Shown here: positions 1 through 11,487 of the stretch, one piece after another
Position numbering within the stretch: the stretch's first letter is position 1
Layout of the letters: every line of letters starts with the position of its first letter
DNA from: Ecdyonurus torrentis
Taxonomy: Eukaryota; Arthropoda; Insecta; Ephemeroptera; Heptageniidae
DNA length: 64,000 nt
NCBI GenBank assembly: GCA_949318235.1
Contig: OX439134.1
Location: 23,324,662-23,388,661, forward strand
Reading direction: 5' to 3'
Position numbers and translations under genes: made by a program
Notes under the pieces: generated by a model
The model's database searches: none
What the model was told of the DNA's origin: nothing
Seen by the model: the letters and a program-made list of their open reading frames with translations, nothing else

Positions 1-3000
1 CAACGAGTCAACACTGAGGCATAACAAGGACTTGCAACTGAACCCAAGCACTTCTGACTATGATCAACATCCATACCCCATTGGTCTGGACCCAATCTGG
101 CAGGTAAAACAAAAATAAAGTTAACATGCCTACAAGTTTTTTTTTTATTTCAATGATAACTTCAAAGTTTGGGACTGCACTGTTTTTATGTTTCTTCACT
201 TAATAGCAGACATTGCAAAAGTAGGTTTAGTGATAAAATAAACAAACTGACAGCTCAACAATACTAACAAAGTGCTAGCAGACGACTTTGTGTTCCTGTC
301 TACATTATTTAACATGCTTTCTTATGGGGCAATGAAGCAGCTATAACTTGAGTTAGAATTATTTTTCAAAGCTGAAATTTTTACTGTAGCTTTCTGAGCC
401 TCAGAGCTTTTGTTTTCCTAGGTTTCAAGTGATTTGGTTCAAATTATTTTTTACCCAATTGACTTGAAATCCAGGAAAACAAAAGCTTTGAGTCTCAGTA
501 AGCTACAGTAAAAATTTCAGCTCTGAAAAATAATTCTAACTCAAGTTATAGCTGCTTCATTGCCCCATAAGAAAGCATGTTAAATGTAGACAGGAACACA
601 GAGTCGTCTGCTAGCACTTTGTTAGTATTGTTGGGCTGTCAGTTTGTTTATTTTATCACTAAACTTACTTTCGCAAGTCGTCTATTGCTCAATGTATATT
701 TATTATTATTGTTATTATTATTATTTCATACTATTCTAAAACAAGACATTGTCCTATATCGATTTATATGTTAAATTTTTAATTTTTGAATTCATTAAGT
801 ATTGAAACTTGAAAAATGACATAGGTAACATTAATGCTGTTCGTAAACCCTGTTCTCTTGCACCAAAAAATGCGCATTCCATTTGAATAACCATAGGCGA
901 TCGTCATTTTTGGTGCAGAGAACAGGGTTTACGAACAGCATTATTGCAACTTTAATAAATAAAATAAAAATACGGTTCCACTTAATCAAGTAAAAAGTTA
1001 TTCATATATCTTGATTCAGGACAATAAGAATATGATATAAATTAGGCCCTAAACTTTTGTCATTGTTGCCATAACAATAAGGTTTGAAATTGTAGCTGCC
1101 TTGTTATTGTGACAGAGATACTACAAGCTCTCTGATTGGCTAGTGAGTTGCCACTGATTGGCTAGTGGGTTGCCACTGGGCCAATCAGAAGTTTTACAAT
1201 AACAAGGTGCACTAGCTGTCTCTACCTAAAAGTGTAGATGTGTGCTATATGGTATGTATAATTAAGTAGAAAAAAACTACATATAAATACATAACGTGTT
1301 ATTACTGCTTTACATAACTCTCCATTAACTCTCCATTTTATGAAGTTCAATGAGGAAGGTGAATTGAAATGTTTTTGTTGAGTTTATGATATTTTTGGAA
1401 AGAGCTTTAAAAAATTTTGAGGTGTTATTTTTATTAGGACGATTGGAGCATGGGAAGCATTTTTAATTAAATTTTGAAAATCGACCTAAAAAGTCTGTGA
1501 CGTCATCAGTTCACTTTTTTCTCAGAAAATACTAATTGTTCGAGGTTCAGTAACCAGTTTAATAAAATCAGCTCGTCCTCAGGATTTCCAAAATTTGGCT
1601 ACTGAACCTTCTACGGTCAATACTTTCCGAAATAAATGACCGATTGATGACGCCACAGGCTTTTTAGGTTGATTTTCAAAAATTAATTAAAAATACTTCC
1701 CATGCTCCAATCGTTCTAAGAAAAAATAGTGCCTCAAAATTTTTTAACTTTCTTTTCAAAAATGTCATAAAAAGTGGCGGTTAAAAAACATTCACCTTCC
1801 TCATTTTGTATATTTCTCAATTTTGTGACCTGCTATGTTGTTAGCAGATTTCAATAAGCATTGTGATGTTAAAGCTCTCCGTTTTGTGCATTTCAAATTT
1901 GTGAAATGTCCTTTTTCTGGTTCCCTTGCGATATCACAACATCAAAAGTTTAATGTATAAACTATATATACTGTAAGCCTATATAAAATTTGTTATTTAT
2001 TTGCTAATGTTTATTTTGTTGTCAGGTTGCTGAGAACAAGATTATATTCATGAACTCTTACAAAATGAAGATCTCCATCATCATTGGAGTGTTCCACATG
2101 TTGTTTGGAGTGATGCTCAGTCTGTGGAACCACGTGTAAGTCTAAGCTATCTTTAACATGCATCACTTTATTTCAGCCCCCTTGCACATCCTTGTGCTTT
2201 GTCACCATGTTTGTGGTGCCTAATGCATTGGCCAGCATAGGGGAAACATCATTTCTACTAATTTTTCACATTAAAAGAGTATTTCAACTGAACTAATTTT
2301 TCTCATATTCTTCAATCTTATTAGGAGCTAGAAATTAGGCTTTGATTGACCTTTGAAGCTTCTTTTGCTATTAAAAATATAAAAATGAAGTTTTTCCTAT
2401 GTTGGCCTATGTATTCCTGACCAACAAAATGGCAGCTCTTAAATATGAGTGCAACCAGTCTATAGCAGCCTAGAACAGCTAGTCATTCTTAGGCAGCTAT
2501 TACAGTGAGTGACAGAAAGAAGGTGCTCTCTGATTGGTGGATCAGAATGTTCCGGGCTGCTATTGGTGGCTTGAGATAAAGTTTACTGTAGTGTATGTTT
2601 ACTGTTTTGTTTGTGTATCTGCCTAATGTAACTTCCGTATATAAATATAAAAGGTGCCTTGTGCTTGCAATATTGTTTCACCCCCTTTGTTGTATCTGTT
2701 AATTAAAGATTTTCACGTCATGTAACTTTCAATATAATCTGTTGCTTTTCTTTGATTTGCCTAAAGTCACTTGTATGTTAAAATTATTCTGTAGCTACAG
2801 CTACATACAGTCAGGGCCAGCACTAATGTTAACTATTTTGCAGATATTTCCGCAACCGCCTGAGTATTCTGACAGAGTTCATCCCTCAGATCATCTTCAT
2901 GTGCTTCTTGTTCTTGTACATGGTGCTGCTCATGTTCATCAAGTGGGTCTACTACGGTCCAACCAACGAGGTGAAGAGCGGGCCTTACTGCGCTCCCTCC

Positions 3001-6000
3001 ATCCTCATCACCTTCATCAACATGGTGCTCTTCAAGTCAAGCAAGAGTCCTGATGTATGCGACGACTACATGTTTGCAGGCCAGGTGAGAATTGCCTACC
3101 TATATCTCTGCTAGGTGATGAAAATCACAGGGAAAGTAGGTGGTGTGTAGATCTTGCTGGCACAGGTAACACAAATATTTGTATAGGCTAGTGTAGCTTA
3201 CTGTCTTAAAACATGTCTAGTATTCCACATTTAAATATTTGTGACCTCAGTGCAGTAATTTTCTCACAAACACATTAACAAGAGGCTTCTACAATGTTAA
3301 ATTAGTACATTTTACTGTCTTAAAACACGTAAAAGTATGTCTAGTATTCCACATTGAAATATTTGTGACCTCAGTGCAGTAGTTTTCTCACAAACACACT
3401 AACAAGAGGCTTTTAGGATGTTAAATTAGTACATTTTACTGTTGTAAAAACTACCTAACACTTTCAGTTTAAAAAGTTAACTACCCAATGCTAGGCTATA
3501 CTTAATGTGTGATACCCATATGTTATGTGTGACACAGGGAGGACTACAGAAGCTGCTGGTGGTGATAGCTCTCCTATGTGTACCAGTCATGTTGTTGGCC
3601 AAGCCAATCATCATCATGAGAGCTCAGAACAAACATCAGCCTGTGAGTATACTCATCAAGTCCATGCCCTAGCATATTACATACATACATATATATCATG
3701 ATGCTATAGTCCCTAAGCCAACAACATAGATGTGACCCAGTGATAGACCTCCACAACTTTCTATCCTGACATACTTCACTTGCTTCCTCCAGTCTCAAAC
3801 CTTGTTTCATACATTTCCTTTTGCATCTCATACTGCAGCGTACATTCTTATTTTTTAAACATCTTCCAACCATGATGTTTTAGGCAAGCTGCCTCTATCT
3901 CTCCTTCCATCTACCCTGCTATGAAATATGTACCTGTTTTGCAATTCTTTCATCACCCATTCTCTCAACATGACCAAACCACCTTACGTAACACACTGCT
4001 CTCGTACTTCTCAGTCACAGTTTTTTCACTCCACATTTCTCCATCACCCAAGTATTCCATACACTATCTAATCTTGTTTTACCTAGCATTTTGACTCCAT
4101 ATAATAATATTAATAATATAGGGTGGATGCATTCATGTTAAAGTCATTGCCACTTTTACATTGATTTGCATTTTAAACTAATGGTTTATTTTTACACTAT
4201 ATATTTACACTGTAGTGCACTCGTCATAATGGTCCTTCATGAGATGGATTATTTCCCTTGCTATCTCAAATATGTAGCAACGACTAACTTAACCTAGAAC
4301 GTGACTGACTTGGACTGGACATTGTTAAAAGAAGAACTATATTTTCACAATAATTCTTTGCACATTCTTTATTTCCAACAAAACAAACACTGCAATTTTC
4401 AAACAAAATCAAGTAAATTTATATTTAGTTTTTTTTTTTTTCCAGAAAAAGTTTTAATAATATTTTTAATTTTAAAAAAAGTTTCTAATTTGCCTAAAAT
4501 TCGCCGCTCAAATTAAAATTTTCACATATACATGTTATCTTTAAAATGTAATAACTTAAATATTTGATCATTTTTTTTTACATGTTTCACATAACTAAAT
4601 TTTAAATAACATTGCTTCTTTAAATTGTGTTTATATTATAATTAGCCACCGTCTAGTTTGCGAGATATCAGTCGGTCACCTACCCCCTTCAGTGGTTTTA
4701 CGTTGTATGTATGTTGACAGTTGACCAACGCAGGGCACGCTAACAACGCTGCAGAGAACGGTGACGCTGGCTACCAGGCTGATGATTCCATGCAACAAGG
4801 TCAGATGGCAGAACCAGCCACACAACACGAGGAAGAGCACGATATTGGAGAACTTTTCATACACCAGGTAAGAACTGCTTACGTTCATTGTAGACAAGGC
4901 AACTTACCCTGTCTTGGCATTTACATCATAAAACACTTGATGGGACGTACATAGCTAAATAACATTAGTTTGTCTCAAAACTCAGCTGTAATGCTGTAGC
5001 ATTGATTAGAAAATGTTCTTTTTTTTTATACAAATTAACTAGCACTGCATTAGTAAATTTTAATACTCATTTTTGTGTTGCTGACGCCTTAAAGGCCTTG
5101 TCAACTTAATTTTTTATTATATAGAATACTATATTAATAATTAAAATACCTTATTATCCATGAATTAGACACCAACATGTTGATTTTGTATTTATTTTCA
5201 TTTTGACTCTTACAGTACAGTATATCACGTATCTGACGTCACAATGTACAGATGGGGCCGTGATAGGGGTAAAGAACTTGAGGGAGGGGCTTAAATTTAT
5301 CACGTGACCAGAGCGGTGACTGTGATTGGCGGCGGTACATTGTGACGTCAGATACGTGAAATAATAGTCAAAATGAAAATGAATGAAAATAAATACAAAA
5401 TCAACGTGTTGGTGTCTAATTCATGGGTAATAAGATATGGTAATTATCAATTTAGTATTCTAAATGATAAAAAAGTAAATTGACAAGGACTTTAATAATA
5501 ATAACGTGTATGACTAGTATCTTCGTCTTCGTCTATGTCTCGTGTTAGACTTCAGTATATCAAGCAGTAAATGTATATTTATGTTGTTGTATTGTGCAGG
5601 GTATCCACACCATTGAGTACGTACTCGGCTCTGTGTCCCACACTGCCTCGTATCTTCGTCTCTGGGCTTTGTCTCTGGCTCATGCTCGTAAGTAATTGTG
5701 TTTAATTTATCTTTAATATCTCAAATTTATCTCAAATATCACAAATCAATGCTGTTAATTATTTTTAAAGTTCAATTTCGTAACTTCATTTTCCCCCACC
5801 ATTATATTTTTAATTTTAACCACTTAATTATGAAGCATCCTTGCTAAAAATTGCCTAATTTTATTACCTTTAAGTATCATTCACATGGAGTGCAAATTCT
5901 ATGTCCGTCATTGACGGTTACCCGAATTTGTTTGTTTCACATGAGAAAAAAAATTGCATTACTGTGCATGCGCGGAAAATCTGACGGATACCGACGGAAG

Positions 6001-6870
6001 GAGCTGCGCTTATGTAAACAAATGCAACCATTCACATGCACCCGTCGCTCCCCATCAGTATCTGTAGTTTTGACGTATAGTGACACGTAGAAAAGCTGGG
6101 TGTTGCCAGCTGTCGGTATCCGTCAGTTTTAAAACAATTTGAAAGTTTTTTTTTTTTTTTTTTGGTGTTGCATTATAAACAAGTTGCAACAATACTTTTT
6201 CAACTTTGTTTACCTGTCAACGTCTGTACGTCACCAGAAGTAAAATTTTCACTCCATGTGAATGATACTTTAGGTGAAGTGGAAGTTACGTAAATAATTG
6301 TCTTACAGAAAAAATAATTGTTTACGTGAACTTTATTTATTTATTTTTTATTATTTTTTTTAATTGCCTTTAAAATAGTAATTTAATTTGTATTTCTTTT
6401 TAATTCTTACCGTAGGTATAATTTATAAGGTTGTAAAGAAAATGTGTAAAAAGTGTATAAATGGCTTGTGAAGCTGCTAGCGTCAATCATACACTGGATT
6501 ATTTTTGTTGCAGAGCTAAGTGAAGTGCTGTGGAACATGGTCATGAGAAATGGACTTATCTTCGAGGACTGGGTCGGAGGTATCGCTCTCTGGGCAATCT
6601 TTGCTTTCTGGGCAGTGCTCACGGTGGCCATCTTGGTGCTCATGGAGGGTCTTTCTGCCTTCCTGCATACCTTACGTCTGCATTGGTACGCTCTTTTTTC
6701 CCACATACACACAGATTAGTTGATGCAACAGCTTCAGTGACGTTGTGTCATGTTTTGTTTTTGATTTCAGGGTGGAGTTCCAAAGTAAGTTCTACGTGGG
6801 CCAAGGTTATGGATTCCAACCTTTCTCCTTCGAGGCAATCCTTGACTCTGCTCAGGCTACCGAGGAGTAA
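1..6870 (+). CDS. ATP6V0A: V-type proton ATPase subunit a (116 kDa V0 subunit), 3' part, eight exons
   Basis: Subunit a of the membrane V0 sector forms the proton half-channels of the vacuolar ATPase, which acidifies endomembrane compartments. Exons: 1-103, 2026-2135, 2844-3084, 3538-3642, 4721-4867, 5600-5687, 6514-6685, 6771-6870. All junctions are GT-AG, phases agree, and the stop TAA is at 6868. They encode the last 354 residues of a protein usually about 830 long; the N-terminal cytosolic half lies before the window. Seen: the PIGLDPIW segment, hydrophobic membrane helices in exons 2-4, an acidic variable loop in exon 5, and [15 protein letters not shown] across exons 6-7. The arginine of that motif (about residue 255 of the fragment) matches the essential proton-path arginine of yeast Vph1 (R735), and the later TLRLHWVEF holds the second conserved arginine. 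No frameshift or stop is present. The family call is near certain; the paralogue (a1 to a4) is not determined. Confidence 0.96.
206..688. mobile_element. Foldback MITE, family I copy 1
   Basis: Two arms of about 230 bp are near-perfect reverse complements around an AT-rich centre near 445. The outer part reads AAACAAACTGACAGCTCAAC on the left and is mirrored at 640-665. It lies in intron 1 of the V-ATPase gene. A second copy is at 44003-44455 and a fragment at 52250-52350. No coding capacity. Confidence 0.85.
833..943. mobile_element. Short palindromic MITE (about 110 bp)
   Basis: Arms of about 40 bp, starting AATGCTGTTCGTAAACCCTG and mirrored at 905-943, flank a centre of about 30 bp. A decayed relative is visible near 41600-41690. 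It is in intron 1 of the V-ATPase gene. Confidence 0.8.
1060..1235. repeat. Inverted-repeat sequence with an internal 22-bp direct duplication
   Basis: The segment CCTTGTTATTGTGACAG near 1100 is mirrored by the sequence at 1190-1215. Between them TGATTGGCTAGTGAGTTGCC occurs twice in tandem (1132-1176), the second time with one change. Probably a small decayed MITE. Confidence 0.5.
1349..1806. mobile_element. MITE, family B copy 1
   Basis: Terminal inverted repeats start AATGAGGAAGGTGAATTGAA and extend more than 100 bp into the element. It carries TGACGTCA at 1498. A truncated copy is at 54270-54593. It lies in intron 1 of the V-ATPase gene. Confidence 0.8.
2165..2470. mobile_element. Interspersed repeat, family H copy 1
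   Basis: This stretch in intron 2 of the V-ATPase gene matches, in reverse orientation, 58240-58528. Shared segments include the CATCCTTGTGCTTTGTC end, ATTCCTGACCAACAAAATGG, and the ATATTTAAGAG-type terminus. At 58240 the family interrupts another MITE, so it is mobile. A fragment of one end recurs at 44758-44800. Confidence 0.7.
3197..3445. repeat. Tandem duplication of about 118 bp, related to MITE family F
   Basis: Two consecutive units share TGTCTAGTATTCCACATT, GTGACCTCAGTGCAGTA and CACTAACAAGAGGCTT with few differences. The TATGTCTAGTATT core also occurs in the family F elements at 29613, 45105 and 48090. It lies in intron 3 of the V-ATPase gene. Confidence 0.75.
3660..4110 (-). pseudogene. 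Non-LTR retrotransposon (LINE) remnant, C-terminal part of the reverse transcriptase ORF
   Basis: Reading the minus strand in shifting frames gives the familiar LINE tail: [18 protein letters not shown], then GRRDRG and PKTSWLEDV, then [19 protein letters not shown]. Known: this block follows the reverse transcriptase domain in several LINE clades. Frameshifts and stops interrupt it, and no 5' part or poly-A tail is seen, so it is a dead fragment. It lies antisense in intron 4 of the V-ATPase gene. The clade is not determined. Confidence 0.72.
4113..4290. mobile_element. MITE family E, one end only
   Basis: ATATAGGGTGGATGCATTCA followed by GTTAAAGTC matches the terminus of the family E elements found from 40 to 63 kb. 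The interior cannot be followed far. Confidence 0.5.
4910..5020. mobile_element. MITE family C fragment
   Basis: The block from CATAAAACACTTGATGGGAC through TTTGTCTCAAAACTCAGCTG matches the interior of the family C copies at 42280, 51544 and 55098. It begins about 45 bp after the exon 5 donor of the V-ATPase gene. Confidence 0.65.
5089..5495. mobile_element. MITE family A copy 1, flanked by TTAA
   Basis: Inverted termini (AGGCCTTGTCAACTTA on the left, mirrored by GACAAGGACT on the right) are each bounded by TTAA (5089-5092, 5492-5495), the target duplication expected for Kolobok or piggyBac elements. Arms include TTATCCATGAATTAGACACC and its mirror. TGACGTCA occurs at 5234 and 5343. Other copies: 46732-47120, and one split by an insertion at 40905-42165. 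Confidence 0.85.
5866..6278. mobile_element. MITE with TIR AAGTATCATTCACATGGAG
   Basis: The left terminus is mirrored by CTCCATGTGAATGATACTT at 6250-6272. Inner segments around GACGGATACCGAC and GTCGGTATCCGTC are also mirrored. It lies in intron 6 of the V-ATPase gene. Open frames here are too short and too palindromic to be genes. Confidence 0.75.
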
Positions 6871-7006
6871 ACCATTGATCTGATGTTTAACCAGCATACT
6901 TATGTATCTGAGCGTCTGCTCGGAGCATTGCACTTTGTGCCACAAATCACTGTCGACTAATACAGCAAAGTCAAATTATATCAAGTAAATCTAATTATGT
7001 AGCTTC
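6871..7006 (+). other. Start of the V-ATPase subunit a 3' UTR
   Basis: The sequence after the stop codon is plain AT-rich DNA and holds no AATAAA before the MITE at 7007. AATAAA-type signals occur further on, around 7382 and 7418. If one of these is used, the MITE is transcribed within the UTR. Confidence 0.5.
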
Positions 7007-7327
7007 TTAAGGGAGTAGGGTACCGACCTTATATCACAAAAACTAGAATGTGTTTTGGGTCTAAATTTGGTATCACACCTAGCCATGATAAAAATGTCAA
7101 TATGTTCGAATGTCTTGAAAAAAAGAAAAAAATTATTGAAATTAATATTGAGCTTTTTGGGCTTAAAATTTCAAAAAAATCACATAAAATCAAATTGAAC
7201 GGTAACCCCTTAAATTTTTTATATATTTGAATTTGTCTCAAGCTGAAGTATCATTGTGCAAAATTTCAGATTTTTTTGTGGTTATAAGTTTGAATCTAAT
7301 GGCCGACGTCGGTACCTACTCCCTTAA
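7007..7327. mobile_element. TTAA-flanked MITE with TIR GGGAGTAGGKACCGAC
   Basis: TTAA at 7007-7010 precedes GGGAGTAGGGTACCGACC, and GTCGGTACCTACTCCC precedes TTAA at 7324-7327. The 313-bp interior is AT-rich and non-coding. Ends and target duplication are intact, suggesting a fairly recent insertion only 136 bp after the V-ATPase stop codon. Confidence 0.85.
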
Positions 7328-8959
7328 TACAAATTTTTTGTCAAAACTTAGACAAATATTACTGTATAAATTAATGGTAATAATAAATATAATTATAAAT
7401 TTTCATCAAATATAAAGCAAATAAAATTAATAGTAAAAAATGCTGGTTATAACTGAAGATTCACATAAAAAAAAGTATTTAAAGGTAAAAAAAAATTATC
7501 ATTCCACTTTAAGATGATCTGATATGTAGCTATAGCTGGGTGGTAACATTAAATAAAATATAGAAACTTAAAATTAATTAATTTGTTAGTTTTAATTGCT
7601 GTGATTTGCGATCAAGTATATTAATTAATTAAATACTCTTTGACTTAATTAAGTTATTGCAAATATTTTGTACAGAAACGTATTTATCAAATATCGTCGT
7701 GTCGTTTGCATTGCATTTTCTAGACGTTGCCTCATATTTTTGTTACAATCATCTTTGCTACTTGCTTATTGTTTATTATTATTATTTTTTTGGTCACTTC
7801 ATTTAAGTCCTCTTATTTTTATTTTCAATGTATTTTTAGTGTTGTCTCCACATAATGAAAAATATTAGTCCTCAGGAAAAAAAAAAAAAAAAAAAAAAAA
7901 CTTTCAGAATCTTTTAAAGTTTTTTTTTAAAAATATTATTTTGAAAGATCCAATAAGACATAAAATTGTATTGTTAATTGTAATTATTGATCTTAATTAA
8001 ATCAATATATAGGAAGTCACATTACAACAAGAGTATGGAAAACAAGTTTTTTTAATGTAAAAAATCAAAGTTAATTCAAGATACAGAAGGTACATGGTAT
8101 AATTCGCCATTTTACTGTCATCACAACTCGGTTTCCTTCATATAACTTGTAATTTTGACATACGTCATACAAGGTGACAGAGCCACGTCGTCTCTCAGGT
8201 ACAATACATTATGTACCTGAAAGAGAAGAAGGGACACAAAATTTTCCCTCTTTCAGCGCTAAATTTCCCCTCTTTTTTTTATTCATCTGGTGTCATGTTT
8301 CGTACCTGATGCTACCTAGGCAAACTACACTACACCAGTTAATTATAAAAATAAAGCTGTTATCACAATATGCAATATAATTGTTATCTATGCATGGGTA
8401 CCTAATATAACTTAAATCATTAAGTCAACTCTTGTTCTTGTGAAATTACAAAAGGGACCCAGGAAATGGTCATTTCACACGATGGAAATGCTTTAACATT
8501 GGAAATAAATCCTCTTTTGGTTCAAAATTAAAAGTTTACTAATAAAAAAAAAAATGAGCTGTCATTAGAAAATGCAATACAAAATTATCATTATTAATTA
8601 TATACAACTTAATTTCTTATAATTTTATGACTTTTTTTTTCTTTTTCTTCTTCTTTTTTCTTTTTTTTTTTCATTTAGAAACTAATATTTTGAGGCAACT
8701 GCCACAGTAAATCAACTTTATTTTAACGGATTTTTTTTTAACACTAATAGTATGTTTTAATTTCGAAGTATCATTTGTAATTCCAAAACTGTGTTTGTTG
8801 TGTTGAACAATTAGTTATTGTTATTGATTTAAATGTTATTGTAGATATATACATAGATATATATGTGTACAGTGTTAAATAATATCACTATATAGGAGGG
8901 AAATGTATTGTAAAATTTGGTACATCAAATTGTTATTGGTTTATTTAAAAATAAAATTA
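7328..8959. other. AT-rich non-coding DNA, nothing further recognised
   Basis: Homopolymer A and T runs (7881-7900, 8630-8672), a small perfect palindrome around CAGGTACAATACATTATGTACCTG at 8190-8222, and no convincing ORF or RNA gene. Confidence 0.5.
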
Positions 8960-9269
8960 TTAAAGGCGCAGAACAAGCTGAACAAAAAAATTTGCTTAAT
9001 GTCCTCACGTACCGGAATATCAAAGTTGATTTGGCCGTAGTCATTGATTTCTAATTTATTGTTCACTCACAAAAAAGTTAGCTAACCACAATGTCGTCGC
9101 TTGTTTTACGTGTGCGTGGATCAGTGAGCTGTGACGCCAGAGTCACATCTGACATTTCGTGAATGTAAAATAAATTAAAAATCAATGACTTTGGCCAAAT
9201 AAACATTGATTTTAAGATATGTTAGGATTTTAAGCAAATTTTTTTGTTCAACATGTTCTATGCCTTTAA
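8960..9269. mobile_element. MITE family D copy 1, flanked by TTAA
   Basis: TTAA at 8960-8963 and 9266-9269 bound inverted termini AGGCGCAGAACA and its decayed mirror TGTTCTATGCCT. Inner arms around AATCAATGACTTTGGCC are mirrored. Copies are at 43189-43480 and 45234-45540. Confidence 0.85.
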
Positions 9270-9800
9270 TGGTAAGTAAAATTTGGTAAGATGAAACCAA
9301 ATTGTGTGGTATATAGATTTATGATCACATTTTCTATTTAGGTTGCAGTGCATACATAACAGTAAAGTAAATTAGCTGTCTTTGTTATTTTGAACTATGA
9401 ACCAAGCTCCAAACCTTTTGTTTTTCTATCATTTTTTGATAGAAAATTCACAACTTAAATTATACATACTTATATTCATTTCCCGATTAAAAAAGCACAG
9501 TAATAATAATTCATACCACTAAATATACTAAATTTTATGTACATTTTCCCCCCAAAATAAATTATATTTAATAGTAATTAAATTTGCATTTAATCCACGA
9601 TATATAAAAAGTGACATATGTCAGAAAATTGTTCACATATTGATAATAAATATAATGGAGTTAATTCGTAGACTTATTAAATATCAAAATTAATCAGAGC
9701 GTACATTAATTGACTTTTGAGGATATCAGTTTATTTAAAAATTCATATCTTGCAGAACTGGTCAAACTATAAAGATCAATAATAATAAAAAAATGATAGA
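9270..9800. other. AT-rich non-coding DNA
   Basis: No coding, RNA or clear repeat signal seen. Confidence 0.4.
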
Positions 9801-10253
9801 ATTAGCAGCACTGGCCTTACTTAATTACCACAGTAAAGTTGTATGAAGTTTTTGTCATGTTTTAATGACATTATCAATCAAAGAAGAGATTTACTTGAGC
9901 ACATCACTGAGCAGTGTTGTACTGTACTGTGATGTGCTCAAGTAAATCTCTTCAATATTGATTTGTATACAAGTTAGCAGCTTCAGTAGCCAGTTCAATG
10001 TAAGCCTGGTGATGAGCTGATTACATTGAACTGGCTACTGAACCTGCTAACTTGTACACAAGTTAATATTGAAGAGATTTACTTGAGCACATCACAGTAC
10101 AGTACAACACTACACACTGATGTGTGCTTAAGTAAATCTCTTCTTTGATTGATAATGTCATTACAATGACAACACTTATATAAACATTATAACAAAACAC
10201 TGAGCCACGTGACACCACTCCGTGCTAGGTAAGTAAGGCCAGCACTGCTAATT
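9801..10253. mobile_element. Multiply nested palindromic foldback element
   Basis: The outer arms ATTAGCAGCACTGGCC and mirror (10235-10253) enclose a second mirror pair (AATGACATTATCAATCAAAG at 9866, reversed at about 10147-10166). Inside that is a third pair built on GAGATTTACTTGAGCACATC, present four times in alternating orientation, and finally a central hairpin on CAGTTCAATGTAA. Four levels of symmetry in 450 bp. Confidence 0.85.
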
Positions 10254-10732
10254 GTATATTTTTCTACAGTTGGTCGTAACTGCGATGGTTTTTCATTCAA
10301 TTAATAATAAGATTATCCTAAATATTTGCAGTTATTGTTATTTAAAAATAATTTATTTTCTTTTTTTAAATTAAATTTAAATTCTCTTTGTAAATTTGTC
10401 ATAGTGTTTGATTATATATTTATTAATGTAGCACATTAATAACTGCCGTTTTTCGAGTCCATACATTGAAAATAATAGGGAATATAAACAGAAAATTAAT
10501 AAATTTTTGTCGGTACGCTCTGTATATATTTGAGGTAATTAAACAATATTATGTGAAGTAACTATATTAAATAGTGTATGTTATACCTATATGGAAATGC
10601 ATTAATCAAGGTATGTGGTAATATGTAATTAAACATGTAGTACATTGGTGAATAATAAACATTATGTCGAACTATAAGGCCAATGCACTTTTATTTCATT
10701 TGTAAACTTTTTTTTTTTTTTTTTTTTACATG
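10254..10732. other. AT-rich non-coding DNA with a poly-T run
   Basis: Contains T(18) at about 10711-10728. No ORF or RNA signal recognised. Confidence 0.4.
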
Positions 10733-11050
10733 TAATCAGCTTCAGTAACCAGTTCAATGTAATCCTGGTGACGAGCTGATTACATTGAACTGTCTACTGA
10801 AGCTGCTATCAATCAATATTGATTTGTTTACAAGTTAACAGCTTCAGTAACCAGTTCAATGTAATCCTGGTGACAAGCTGATTACTGATTACATTGAACT
10901 GGCTACTGAAGCTGCTAGCATCAATCAATATTGATATGTATACAAGTTAGCAGCTTCAGTAACCAGTTCAATGTAATCCTGGTGACGTGCTGATATTACA
11001 TTGAACTGGCTACTGAAGCTGCTAGTATCAATCAATATTGATTCTATATA
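10733..11050. repeat. Tandem array of palindromic units of about 100 bp, three copies
   Basis: Each unit reads CAGCTTCAGTAACCAGTTCA, then a spacer CCTGGTGACGAGCTG, then the mirror TGAACTGGCTACTGAAGCTG, then ATCAATCAATATTGAT and a linker. The unit is the central hairpin of the foldback at 9801-10253, so that core has been amplified separately. Confidence 0.85.
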
Positions 11051-11164
11051 TTTTATTGATTAGTATAGAAGTTAGCATAACTTGAATCCTAAGGAAAAGA
11101 CAATTACCAGGGCTAATGATTTTGTAATATTTTTGCTAGGTTCTGTTTTGTTTTTGTTTTATTA

Positions 11165-11290
11165 TGTCCAGAAGTCTGGTACTTTTACCTGGGTCGAACT
11201 CGAACCGATAACGAACACTTTCGAACACGAACATTTCGAAGTCGTCACGAACTGTTCGATCGAACTATGTTCGTAAGTGTTCGAATAAGT
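11165..11290. repeat. CGAAC-rich low-complexity stretch
   Basis: The pentamer CGAAC or its variants recur about ten times (TCGAACTCGAACCGATAACG and onward). The short ORF across it is not credible. Confidence 0.5.
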
Positions 11291-11394
11291 TATTTAAAAA
11301 AATACTGTAAAAATATAAAAACTTTTTTGTTAGTTAATGAAAATCGTTGGAAATTATTTGATTTTACATATCGATCTTCTCGCGTCAAGATGAA

Positions 11395-11487
11395 GCTATG
11401 CGGTTGACGTCATATTAAATAAAATAAATAAATTTTTTGATCAGAAGATTACATGTGCTTGGAGGCCATACTGGAGTAGTGCATATA
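11395..11487. mobile_element. MITE family E, degenerate fragment
   Basis: TATGCGGTTGACGTCATATT and GCTTGGAGGCCATACTGGAG match the first 70 bp of family E, with an extra stretch between. It includes TGACGTCA at 11405. Confidence 0.6.
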
